This document shows, piece after piece, positions 1 to 9,973 of a DNA stretch of 64,000 nucleotides. Made by a program: the position numbers and the translations under genes. The notes beneath the pieces were generated by a model. The model saw only the letters and a list, made by a program, of their open reading frames with translations. It was not told where the DNA came from and made no database searches. The number at the start of each line of letters is the position of its first letter. Within the stretch, counting starts at the first letter, position 1. Source of the stretch: Dysidea avara (Eukaryota; Porifera; Demospongiae; Dictyoceratida; Dysideidae); contig NC_089285.1 of NCBI RefSeq assembly GCF_963678975.1, positions 9,410,694 to 9,474,693 of the forward strand. The letters are read 5' to 3'.

Positions 1-2
1 GA

Positions 3-182
3 GGGGTGAATGATAATCCCAATGCCGACGGTTTCTTAAAGAACACTCAAGCTATCCGGGTAGTTAAATCTGTGGCTCAAGCACTCAAATGTGGTAATTG
101 TCGAGGAAGCAAGCTTGATACCGCTATGGACAAGGAAAATATTAATGAGCCACTTCCAAAACAAAGGAGGAAAAAGAAGTAA
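3..182 (+). pseudogene. C-terminal fragment of a P-element/THAP9-like transposase
   Basis: An open frame enters from the left edge and ends at TAA 180-182, giving about 59 residues. It contains DNPNADGFLKNTQAIRVV followed by CGNCRG and ends in a Lys/Arg-rich tail (KQRRKKK). The pattern DNPxxxxFxxNTxAIRVxxS plus NCRG is what I recall from the C-terminal end of animal P-element-type transposases that carry an N-terminal THAP DNA-binding domain. The catalytic region would lie upstream of the window. The gene runs tail-to-tail with the minus-strand exon at 325-729. Family assignment is from memory of the motif and is moderate; the fragment is too short to judge whether the element is intact. Confidence 0.45.
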
Positions 183-324
183 ACATTTTGTAATTATATA
201 TACAACTTACATCAGTAGTTAATTTTATAGTACTTTCATCAATTATATTAATCATTCAAGGTAAATTTTGTACAACTTTCACCAATAGAACTATTGTATT
301 AATCATTCAATACCATTATATTAA

Positions 325-729
325 TCAGTTAGACTGTAGTTGTTTTCTCAGTCCTTTAGATTTTTGCATCATTTGTTTCTGGGATTCTTTGTATTTCTCT
401 ATCCACCCACTGGCATAGTGAAAACCCCAAATTTTCACCCATTCTGAAACAATCAAGTTCAGTAACTCATTGCTTGTCTTTTCTTCCCACTCACTACTTA
501 GTAGGCTCCAAACAAACAGCACATCTGGAGAAGAGATAATTTCTTCTTTAACATTGTCGCCAAAGCTTGGAATACTAGTCTTTGCTATATGTGACCGCAA
601 ACAATGTTCCATTTCAATAAAAACTTCAAAAGTATCATTCTTGACTTTGATCAATCCACCCCAGTCAATCTTCTCTAGCCAATCTTTTGAATCATCAACA
701 TGAGGTTCACTGCCATCATCATCAATCAG
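325..729 (-). CDS. C-terminal exon of an uncharacterised repeat-associated animal protein
   Basis: The frame begins after TAG 730-732, which also makes a fair splice acceptor (pyrimidine-rich tract then TTAG), and reads LIDDDGSEPHVDDSKDWLEK, DWGGLIKV, then an alpha-helical stretch ending MMQKSKGLRKQL. The ending KYKxxxxxxxQKSKGLRKQL and the preceding GFHYASGWIEKYK are features I associate with a large family of uncharacterised sponge and cnidarian proteins spread like transposon genes. No catalytic motif is visible in this exon. Earlier exons should lie to the right but I could not place them with confidence; 733-868 has no obvious coding. It could instead be a truncated copy lacking its 5' exons. 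Confidence 0.4.
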   Translation of the reverse strand: MIDDDGSEPHVDDSKDWLEKIDWGGLIKVKNDTFEVFIEMEHCLRSHIAKTSIPSFGDNVKEEIISSPDVLFVWSLLSSEWEEKTSNELLNLIVSEWVKIWGFHYASGWIEKYKESQKQMMQKSKGLRKQLQSN

Positions 730-868
730 CTAACTGGTAAAGCTGAGTCTTGCATGCACCCTACAGCCACCTTGCGGCGAGCGCACAATCGACTTGCATT
801 TCATTGTCACTTTGCATATCCAATTGCAATCTGGCAGTAGTTTTAACTAGAGTTTTAGCAGATTGAGT

Positions 869-1628
869 ATGAGGAGATCGTCAGCCTCGTCATTGGCTAA
901 AGGAGACACATTTCAGGAATCCTGGAGTTTCCTAAAGAGCGCCATTGACAATGTGGAGTGTCAATTTCAGCAGAGTTTCGCTCCGGACAGCAGCTATATA
1001 GAGGAGGATGGAATGCAAAGTACTAGTACGAGGTGGGGCTACGGCAGGCAGAGCTTTGATTCCTTAAAGACTGTGGGCCCTACAGTGGGAGCTCGAGGGG
1101 GTAGTCAAAGTCTAGAGTCGTTGCGAGGGTCGTCTATTGGGCCGAGTCAGCCTGCAACAACTAGAAATCAACTGAGTAGGATTTTACTATCAGCCTGATG
1201 TTAACTACCGGTGTGACAAGCGAAGAAAAGGCCACAGTGCGGCATTGTCGTATCACCAGAAATTGCCCACTACCAAACTTTGGAAGAAGAGGCATTTTGC
1301 CTATATTTTACAAACCAAACGAGAGCCCCGGATACCGAAGAAAAATTGACATTAGCCAAGCTTGGCATTGGATTGAAAGAACTGTCTTTTGAAATGGATG
1401 GAGACAGCCTCCACGTACAGTGTCATTTTGAGCAATTTTCGGGACCTCGAGAAGTGTGGTGGCTACCGTCTCATGAGGCTGGCTACTAACTCCACCGACT
1501 TGATTACCATAGATACACCAAGGCAAGGAGGGATCAGCATGAGATACCTGAGAGATATATTGAAGGCTGCAAAGTTGTACATCGTTCCTCTACAGAGGGA
1601 TATTATTATCGAAGAAAAGTCAGATGAA
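869..1628 (+). CDS. Unidentified exon(s), Ser-rich N terminus, with two frame changes
   Basis: ATG 869 opens a Ser/Gly-rich frame (MRRSSASSLAKGDTFQESW ... QSFDSL ... QSLESLRGSS) that stops at 1196-1198. A second frame then gives PEIAHYQTLEEEAFCLYF and CHFEQFSGPREV up to about 1450. A third frame continues with GGYRLMRLATNSTDLITIDT and VPLQRDIIIEEKSDE. The last frame ends in a strong splice donor, GAA|GTAAGTC, with the exon end at 1628. The protein-like character of all three stretches and the good donor suggest one gene broken by two indels, or two exons plus one indel. I do not recognise the family. Nothing downstream to 1965 looks like the next exon; a transposon insertion (1966-2586) follows. 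Confidence 0.4.
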
Positions 1629-1965
1629 GTAAGTCGTTGCAATGAGTAGTTTTGCATGTCTATTGAAAAGTACGCATGACTGAATAACAGATGCGTTTAA
1701 TTGATATTCCTTGTGCCTCGCCAGCACAGCCAAACAACAGCATTACTGTAATTGTACGTACCATCTTAATAGCTATTGATGATGCTAGCTATAGGTATTT
1801 TTGAAGGATTTCTGCTTTAAATTGTTAGTGAATGGCAATAACCGGTTTAAGGTATAGTAAGTAAGAATCATCACACAATCACTGTAATATAACACTAAGC
1901 AAGTGAGATATCTTGTGTGAACTGAAAGGGAAAACTTTTATGTATCTAATTCACTTGCAAGTTAC

Positions 1966-2586
1966 ATGTGACCGGATCTGTGAAAAAGGGACATAATCGC
2001 ACAAGCCTAAATTTACAGTATAAAGCATTGAATACATTGGGTAAAATACTTTCATATTATTGAAAAATTCCGTAAATTTTTTTAACCCCTCTTTTTTAGT
2101 GAAGGAAAGGACTAACAATGAAAACCTGGATATCATCTTATTCGCGCGCTCAAGAGGAGTTGGAAAATCGTTGCAGTACACCCAAGGACACGTAAGTTAT
2201 GAGCGTTTGTTTACATCATGTCGAAGCAATCGATTTTTCTTCATGAATTTCGCCTTTGTATGTGGTGAAGAAGGGCGAGTAAAGTTATTGAATATTTATA
2301 ATCTATGTAGCCAATTGTACCCACTGGAAAAATTTCAGCTTCATATGCCAAACACTCTGGGAGTTACAACCCTACAAAGTAGCAACAACAGAAAAATCGA
2401 TTTGTACAGCAAGTATAGGGAGAATAAATTACAGGCGCTTACAAAAACAGTTGTAACTTACCAACAGATCGAGGTACAGAGCTAAACTTTTCACCATTGT
2501 GTTTGCCATGAACAGGGGAATAAATTACTGGGCACAGGAATTCGGAAAAATGCGATTATGTTCTGTTTTTGCAGATCCGGTCACAT
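1966..2586. mobile_element. Non-autonomous DNA transposon with ~36-bp TIRs
   Basis: The left end reads ATGTGACCGGATCTG followed by GAAAAAGGGACATAATCGCA. The right end (2550-2586) is its inverted copy with few differences. The same terminal sequence (TGTGACCCGATTTGCGAAAA) bounds the 15310-24882 interval, so this is a member of the same family. The interior contains an apparent 141-codon frame (2060-2485), but part of it (about 2340-2545) is shared at the nucleotide level with 42140-42330, where the frame is broken. I therefore read it as repeat DNA, not a gene. No clear target-site duplication; TA or CA/TA lies at the edges. Confidence 0.7.
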
Positions 2587-2902
2587 ATTTGGATTCCTGC
2601 CCCAGTGACCAACAGAGGCAAGCATAGAGTTTGTTATTTCACACCCCTGTATGTAAAGTTATAGGGCAGGACTTATGCCTAGCTGGTATGTCAGCTGTAA
2701 AATTAGGGGAGGGCTTATTAAACTGTCCAGTATCAAACCAGGGAAGGCACAAACACTGCATTGGATGTTTTATTTTTTGATTGTACACTTTTGTTAGGCA
2801 CTGTGGCCATAACTGTTTGAACATGAGTGTGACTGACATGTTCCAGATTATTGCATTAGCTGTTGTAATGCATGGTATAATAATTATTGAGTTGTTGTTT
2901 TT

Positions 2903-2972
2903 AAATGCCTTCTTGAAGTGTGGACATGTATGATGATAAATGCCTTCTTGAAGTGTGGACATGCATGATGAT
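2903..2972. repeat. Tandem duplication, 35 bp x 2
   Basis: The block AAATGCCTTCTTGAAGTG and its downstream sequence occurs twice in direct succession (starts 2903 and 2938) with one or two mismatches. Confidence 0.85.
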
Positions 2973-5181
2973 ACTAAGCGAATGTGTACGTGGTGATACA
3001 GCACGTAATGGTTGCATGTAATCGTGTGTAAAATGGGCACGAAGACTCCACCTGATGGTTCTGGATGGGTGTGCAACCACCAGATTCATTGTATATGCGT
3101 TTATGTGCCATATATCATGTCAACATCTATCATCTATATAGTATCCCGAAAAAAAATTACACCATGTCTTCATACAATCTAGCAGTATTACTCTCCAATA
3201 TTGCTTATACATTTGGGGATTAAACATTAACATGCGTGGACATTAGAATTTATTATCAATCTGTACACACGTTCAAGTTTGAGGTCATCTCTGCATTTCA
3301 AAAGCACCAAAAAAAAACCACTACCCTAAAACCAAAAAAAATCATCAATCCAGTTGTCCATTCCAGTGTTATACCTTCCAATCAAAGGAACCACCTTAAT
3401 GTACTGCACAGTTTCGGTTTTGGGAGAGTACAAGCAGAAAAATGCTCCAGTAGTCTGGTAAACATGGTTTTTAAACTAGAACTTATGGACAGTAAGGATA
3501 TAATTGTTTTACTGTGATTTAATATTGTGCACTTTACTCCAGCTTGTTTCTGTACTTTTTAGCACCCTTGACCCCTATTCTAGTTTTAAATTTCTAAGTT
3601 TTCCTTATACTTGTTTGTTTACTTTTTCAAATAATTATTATGACTGGTGAACCCACGCATACCGCATCAAACGAAATAAATGGCGTCATGCACCCCTATC
3701 GTCTGAAAAAGTGAAGTATCCATTACTCTTCTTTGCAAGCTATGTTCAACCCGTTACACAGCAAGACGAGTCAACAACTGTTTGAAAAGCAACTCTGCAA
3801 TTTAGTAGCCAATATGAAAATTACAGATGATTTCTGTTTATAGGAAAGGAAGCCATCACGTGCAACCGCAAATCGCCACTTTTCGCTCTCAGCGAAGATG
3901 AATGGAACACAAAAGGAAGATACTAGTAAGTCCATGAAGAATGTGTTGTACGTACTGCGGTATGCCAAAAGGCACCTCTCAGGCTGAAGCAACATCGAAT
4001 AGTAAAAAATCAAGCCCGTAGCCTTAGCCGTTATCAAGTTACGCTAGTCTGAAGGCATCAGTCAGGCAGTCAGTAGAAAATTCCATTAAATTTAAAAAAA
4101 ATTAATTTTTGTAGCAACTCGTTGAAATCATTTTAGATCAATGCGAAGGCAGTTTTGGGCTTTATTTAGCCTAACCAATAGAGCCAAGTGGCCATGAAGG
4201 ATTTATTAGGATGGTTTCTTACCGATATTTTCCTCCAAGGGCCAAGCCCACATCTTCGGGACCCCTATATACAGTACTACCGCACTGTATGATACAGTTA
4301 GTATAGGTGATAACAATAACTTAGTGCATTTTAAGTGCAAGGAAAATCAATAGGTAATAATTTTACGGTAGGTTAAAAAGTTATGAAATAAGAGGGAATG
4401 CCTTTATAAAGTTGTGAAAGGTTTTCTCTAATTTCTTACTATGTACAGGTTATTGTCACATTGATTTTTCATGTGCAACAACCGTTTAAAAAATTGGAAC
4501 TGTGAATATGGGTAGCAATTTTTAGTTATTTTTTGCAATGTAACCAAATAATTAAACTGCATACCAAGATTATTCAATGCAACAGATGTGCTATAATCAG
4601 TAAAAGGTTTGATGATTTAAATTTTGACAACATACTGAAAAAGTTGCTTTAACTTGCAACAGTTTTTCACCCAGGTCACTGGTCTAGGTGAAGAATGAAA
4701 TAAACGTCCGAGTCACTATTCAAGACAATAAGGTAATTATGTAGACACAATCTGTATACAATCACAGTTTACGAATATCGTGCCAACACTGAAACATGAA
4801 AAGCTAGTAAAAATAGCCAGGAAACATCACAAGTGGTCACTTAACCAGTAGGAGTTAATTGTACATGTTTTCAAAGTTTTGTACAATAGTTATATGATGT
4901 GGATAGCTCTATGTCCACTTAAATTAATGCTTGCCACACAGCATAATTCATACACTAATACCATACCTGTTTCACTGCCCATACAAAAGTCTCAATAGTA
5001 GCAGTGAAATTTATCCCGTATTTCACTGGTAGCAGTGAAAAAGTTGTAATTGCAATTTCATTGGCTAGAATTTATGTTAACAATTAGTGTTGACGCGTGT
5101 TTAGTACATAGTGACAAATTGCGTACATGGCAACGCTAATGCACAGCATGCGCATATGCAGCGAGTATGGTATTAACTGGG
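2973..5181. other. Non-coding, repeat-rich stretch
   Basis: No frame here has protein-like composition or a convincing splice structure. The segment 3500-3545 matches, in inverted orientation, 41835-41885, which is part of a palindrome, so it is a dispersed repeat. Short repeats of GTAGCAGTGAAA at 4995-5040 foreshadow the palindrome at 5182. Confidence 0.5.
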
Positions 5182-5334
5182 AATAGCATGGGTAGCAGTG
5201 AAATTTGGGATAAATACCACTCTTGTTGTATTGGAAATGGTAAATTTCACTCGGCTTCGCCTCGTGAAATTTATCCCCATTTCCAATACAACACTCGTGA
5301 TATTTATCCCAAATTTCACTGCTACCCATGCTAT
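5182..5334. repeat. Near-perfect palindrome, ~72-bp arms
   Basis: The left arm starts AATAGCATGGGTAGCAGTG and the right arm ends CACTGCTACCCATGCTATT. The arms contain GTGAAATTTGGGATAAATA and TTGTATTGGAAATGG and meet at a short GC-rich centre (CGGCTTCGCCTCG). The transcript or a single strand would fold into a long hairpin. Likely a fold-back MITE. Confidence 0.85.
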
Positions 5335-5341
5335 TACTAGT

Positions 5342-5579
5342 ACAAATACTGACTGTAGTTATTCCGTCTATGTTATTATGTTGGAACTAATAGTCCAAAA
5401 ATTCTACCTTGGCTCTAACAAAAACAGACCACAGCCCCCAATAGTGAATAACATTAGAGTCGTTTATAGATTTGAGGTTCATTTTCTCTCGTTATAGTGT
5501 TTTAAAATTAGTTGTTTCAATACCGAATAAATACGGGGTTATAATATGTAGTATTGGAACACTATTTTTTTTGTGCCAT
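5342..5579 (+). mobile_element. Dispersed MITE family X, copy 1
   Basis: About 235 bp, beginning near ATTCCGTCTATGTTAT and ending at TATTGGAACACTATTTTT. The same sequence recurs at 30882-31101 (same orientation) and at 51352-51594 (inverted). TTGGAAC near the left end and GGAACACTATT near the right end are partly inverted copies, which fits a small TIR element. Confidence 0.75.
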
Positions 5580-6013
5580 AGGCTCATATTAAATCTATTT
5601 AGAACTCAAAGAGTGATCATAAAATCCTGACTTTGTGTCGCACTATAACTGTCTCTTACGCTTCAATAACACAGAATTTTTAAAAAAAGTTGATATGTAG
5701 TCCAATTAAGGGTCACATCTGTTTATTACTTATGATCAGACATGTGCTTACTTGAATTGCTTTGTGAATACTCGTGAGCAAACAAGTGCCATTTGGCCCA
5801 TACCCCTTTAATAACATTTTTTCATCACTTGCCAAATAATACTGCATGTCATTGCACTGGTGAACAGATTTCAAAGTTCTAAATATTTATAAGAATCTAG
5901 TGATGTAAACTTGTACAATTATAGTCCAAGTAGCTACAAGTGAAGGCATGGAGCAGCCTACAACAGTAGAAAATTTGGAGTAACACAATTCTGTTACATA
6001 AAATTTATACTTA
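5580..6013. other. No gene seen
   Basis: AT-rich sequence without a plausible exon or a repeat I could relate to others in the window. Confidence 0.4.
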
Positions 6014-7093
6014 TCAATGTATTGCTCCACCCCCTTGGGGCTATAAATTGATAAGATGATGCCCCACTATGAGGCATTTGACGCAAAAGAATTTGTTTTA
6101 TATGCGGTATTTCAAATGGTATGGTTCAAAATGATAGGTTGGCCTCACTATGGGGTAGTCTCGTGTGGCCAGACCGCTTTTTTCTCCTTGTCATTGGGTA
6201 GGGAGAAAAAAGGGCCTGGCATAGTTCGAATCCCACAATTGTCTGACACATCATGAAGCTACATCACAAGTATGCACCCCATGCACTTAAAACCCTGTTA
6301 CAGTATAATAGACTAACATATTCAGCATACCTGTTCATCAAAAAGCAATTTCAATCAACAATAGAATTCAAAGCAGCTTTTGGACATGGAAGTGCATGAT
6401 AGACACAGGAGCCACTATTAGAAAGCGCATCACGTTTCTTTGGTTAACACTACTCAATTAGCCAGGTTGTGTCAAGAGGAGTGTGGGATTTGAACTGTGT
6501 CAGATCCTTTTTCTCCCTACTCAATAACCAGTGTTGGGAGTAACGCATTACATAAGTAACACGCTATGTAATATTATTACTTTTGTGGTAAAAAAGTAAT
6601 ATAACGAAATACGCTGTGAAAACAGATAATATAACTCAAGTTACTTCACATACAAATGTAACATGTTACCTAAGTAATATAGTTACTGTAATGAGTCTAA
6701 TATTACATAATATTACTACAAGTAACGAAGTTACTAATCTCGTTTGTTATCCTCTGAGTAACGCCTAGCCACAACAAAGTAACGAAGCCTACTGAATGAA
6801 GCTTATTCACCAGCTTCTTACTTATAACCAAGATTTGCACATTGTCCAACAACGCAATCATGTCACGTGATAAAGTGGTAGTTTCATACGTGACAGCTTA
6901 AGGGTAATATGTAACTGTAACTAAATAGTTCAGTTGCAAGTAATATGTAATATGTAACTAGTTACTTTTACAAAGTAACTTGCCCAACACTGTCAATAAC
7001 AAAGAGAAAAAAAGCGGTCTGGCCACGCGAGACTAGCTATGGGGCACAATCATTAATCCCCACATAGTGTCGAGGGGTTGGGCAATACATTGA
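6014..7093. mobile_element. Outer inverted-repeat element split by a hAT MITE
   Basis: TCAATGTATTGC at 6014 is matched by GCAATACATTGA at 7082-7093. Further inside, TAGTCTCGTGTGGCCAGACC (6156) is matched by an inverted copy at 7001-7035. Both pairs are symmetrical around the hAT element at 6529-6992, so an older element about 600 bp long was interrupted by that insertion. Which pair is the true terminus is unclear. Confidence 0.5.
6529..6992. mobile_element. hAT-type MITE with perfect 8-bp TSD
   Basis: The element starts CAGTGTTGGGAGTAACGC and ends GTAACTTGCCCAACACTG, which are inverted repeats. It is flanked on both sides by TCAATAAC (6521-6528 and 6993-7000). An 8-bp TSD and a CAG...CTG terminus are standard for hAT elements. 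The interior is rich in GTAAC/GTTAC motifs and has no gene. Insertion is into the older element 6014-7093. Confidence 0.92.
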
Positions 7094-7333
7094 TGGGTGC
7101 ATTTAGCATAGGGATGGGCGGTACTGGTAATTTCTGCTTGCGATTATTGTGACAAGATGACTGTGCGATAATTGCAATTATTGCCATGCCTGATAACAGA
7201 AACAAAATTATGTTGTTAGTCAAGTTTATTTAGTGCATTATTATGAGCTTACAATATCCAAATAAGATAGATGCTGTCATACTTTCGAGTTCAGTACTAT
7301 CATGAGTGTCTGTATCAGTCCTGTGGTCACTAA

Positions 7334-7650
7334 TAGAGCTTTTTCATCTCCTTGACAACCGTTTTCGTTGGCCATATTGTTGAACAATTTTGTACGCAGC
7401 GGGCCTATGGACAAATTGAAATGAGCCAATCTGCGTAAACCACTAACAACTAACAGTCCAAGCTGTGGTGGATGAGCTTGGTATTGGATAAGAATTAACA
7501 TATATAAAATGCAAGCTAACCTGTAAAGCGGTTGGAAATATTCCCATAGAACGTTCGATACTGGTGTTCATAAATATGGCCGAAATACGGTGTAATAAAC
7601 AAAAAAATTACGGCACCAATTTTGGTCGTCAAGGAGATGGAAAAGCTCTA
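7334..7650. mobile_element. MITE with ~23-bp TIRs, TA-flanked
   Basis: TAGAGCTTTTTCATCTCCTT at 7334 and its inverted copy ending at 7650 (AAGGAGATGGAAAAGCTCTA) bound 317 bp. If the outer TA is the duplicated target, this is a Tc1/mariner-like MITE. No coding capacity. Confidence 0.65.
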
Positions 7651-7655
7651 ACAAC

Positions 7656-7932
7656 CAGGGGTTAATCTAGGGGGAGAGGGGGCACAGGCCCCCCTGGGTT
7701 AGCTATTGCCCCCCTAGGTTTATACCTAAACCCTTGAGAAATGCAAAGGTTTAATTGATCCCCAAGTTGTATAATCCAATGGTCAATATTCAATGGCATC
7801 ACAGTAAAATTTCACCAAAATTGAGTATATTTACACCTAAATTTTCCTGGGGGAGCATGCCCCCAGACCCCCCTAGAATCCGAAGTGACTTACTTCGCCC
7901 CCCTCTAGGTTAATATTCTGGGTTGAGCCCTG
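7656..7932. mobile_element. G/C-tract MITE, CAGGG...CCCTG ends
   Basis: Starts CAGGGGTTAATCTAGGGGG and ends GGGTTGAGCCCTG; the subterminal parts are C- and G-tracts in inverted arrangement. ACAAC lies directly on each side (7651-7655 and 7933-7937), possibly a 5-bp duplication. The CAGGG terminus resembles hAT ends, but the expected 8-bp duplication is not there. Confidence 0.5.
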
Positions 7933-8352
7933 ACAACAATAATGAAGGCTTCTTTATTACGGTTTTTCACTTAGCGATTATGCAGAAAAAGCAAAAATAT
8001 TGCATGGTATTTTCAAACCAGCTGTATTGCACATTGCAAATATTGTATTCAGGCGATAATATTGAAATATTGCCCAACCCCAATTTAGCAGGTACCCATG
8101 CTCTGGCAAGGCCTGAGTTGAAAAGTGGCCATACAGCTATACATGAATACACGTGCATGTGGCAACAACATACTTTTGAATAATGAAAACTGGCCATAGC
8201 TACTTGGTACAAGTACCTGAAAACTCTTAGATGACCACCGAGTCATGTCTTTAGATTCTTTCAGGGGGGACCCAGGAGGATAATCTCAACACAGAAGCAC
8301 TGATTTCGAAGAACTAGATGTAGGCTATGAATACGAGATACTTCTATAAATA

Positions 8353-8781
8353 ATAGTTATACGGGAAAAATTTGGAGTCTATGAAATTTATAAACTCTCA
8401 GGCCCTTAGTAGTGCCCTCGCTTCGCTCGTGCACTACCTCCCGGGCCTTCAGGTTTATAAATTTCATAGACTCCACATTGTGCCCGTATAACTGCTTTAG
8501 ACTCTATTTCACATTACACTCAGATTAATTACCTCATCCATGGCTGATTCTGCTGTAGGCTCGGCAACAGCGGCTAGTTTTTTTGCAATAATACTAGCGC
8601 TATGGCAACTATGCGTCCTCACATGACAAAATAATAGCGCTCGTTAGAACAATGCATAGTGATTGGATAAACCTAGATTTTGAGCATGTGTTATATTGTG
8701 CCTGAAGGCGTGGAGTATATTAGAAAAGGTGGAGTATATGAGATTTATTACCCACCCAAAACAGCCTAAATAGAGTCTAAA
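8353..8781. repeat. Composite hairpin + 14-bp-TIR element, copy 1
   Basis: A 140-bp palindrome (AGTTATACGGG at 8355, CCCGTATAACT at 8483-8493, centre near the CGCTTCGCTCG motif) is followed at once by a segment bounded by TTTAGACTCTATTT (8496) and AAATAGAGTCTAAA (8768-8781), perfect 14-bp inverted repeats. The whole arrangement recurs at 14421-14861. Confidence 0.75.
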
Positions 8782-9649
8782 TACTAAATAACTGTCATAT
8801 ATGATGGGATATATCCCGTCATGGTATCTTACCACTGGTATATATACCGGATATTTTATGTGAAGCGGGTGGTATGTTGCACTTTCTATTGTCAGCTTAT
8901 TTGATTGGCTATTCATTATATCACTTTCTTGTTGCACTTAAAAGGCTTCCGTTATTTTATTGGCTACTTTACAGTGCATTACAGAAACAAGACCATGCGA
9001 TTTGGGATTAATTGCACTCCTACTATTGAGACTAATGTATGGCAAACTAAATCACTATGTGATTAGGATGGTGATTACTACATCACTACCTGGCAAGTTT
9101 TTCTGTAGTTTAATTAATAAGAATAATGAAAACATAATAATGTGTGTACATATTTACCTTGTGCAAGAATCTTTCTATACATTTGTATCCATATGTTACA
9201 TATAAGTCCCAATAGTGAGACGTCAGTAGACTTGCAGAAATTCCCCATCAAAATCAGCAAATTGTATATTTTCAATAATACTTGAAGGCATCAGTGGATA
9301 GAGGGGACATATACCATTTTGGATTTTTCTTGTTTTTAAAAATGGAATACACAAAACATGTGAATAATGTTGTTATAAGTAAACAAAAGTTGAATCAAAT
9401 TAATTATTTTAACAATTGTCCAAAACATTCTATTTGCTGTCTGTCCACTGTATATGGTCACCTAATTTTTATATAGCACTCCCCCCCCCCGTTTTCCACT
9501 GGGTCACTTAATTAGTCTGTGACATGTTGACGCATTTTACACTGTGAAAAACAGAAGTTATAAGATGTTATAATAATGTACTATAACCAAGTTATAGTTT
9601 TGTTATACACCAGTATATAACAATTAATGTTATGCACCTGTTATATTTA
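8782..9649. other. No gene seen
   Basis: Short open frames only. A C11 run lies at about 9481-9491. The segment 9560-9640 is rich in GTTATA/TATAAC motifs in both orientations. Confidence 0.4.
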
Positions 9650-9973
9650 ATCTAATCAAAAACAGCCAAGCTGTAAAAAAAGGTGCGGCCCCCAAAAAGG
9701 CCATGGTGAAAAAAGATGTGAAATCCAAGGTGGCGGCCAAGAAATGGCTGTGATGGTAGGTTAATGGTTACATTTTAATAACAACAATTCAGGTGAATTT
9801 GGTGCCAAGACCAAGCGGCACAAAATTCACCTGAATTGTCTTTATTAAAATGTAACCATTAACCTACCATCACAGCCATTTCTTGGCCGCCACCTTGGAT
9901 TTCACATCTTTTTTCACCATTACCTTTTTGGGGGCCGCACCTTTTTTTACAGCTTGGCTGATTTTGATTAGAT
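9650..9973. repeat. 324-bp near-perfect palindrome, ~150-bp arms
   Basis: ATCTAATCAAA at 9650 pairs with TTTGATTAGAT at 9963-9973, and the arms stay complementary inward to about 9805/9820, with a loop near GACCAAGCGGCAC. On the plus strand of the left arm one frame reads a Lys/Ala-rich peptide (AVKKGAAPKKAMVKKDVK... KVAAKKWL) with a stop, resembling a C-terminal tail of a basic protein. The right arm runs straight into the leader of the minisatellite. Confidence 0.9.

Noticed and set aside
2060..2485. 141-codon plus-strand frame
   Set aside because: It lies inside the TIR element 1966-2586, and part of it is a dispersed repeat also present at 42140-42330 with a broken frame.
8644..8937. 97-codon minus-strand frame
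   Set aside because: It overlaps the repeat 8353-8781, whose second copy does not keep the frame.
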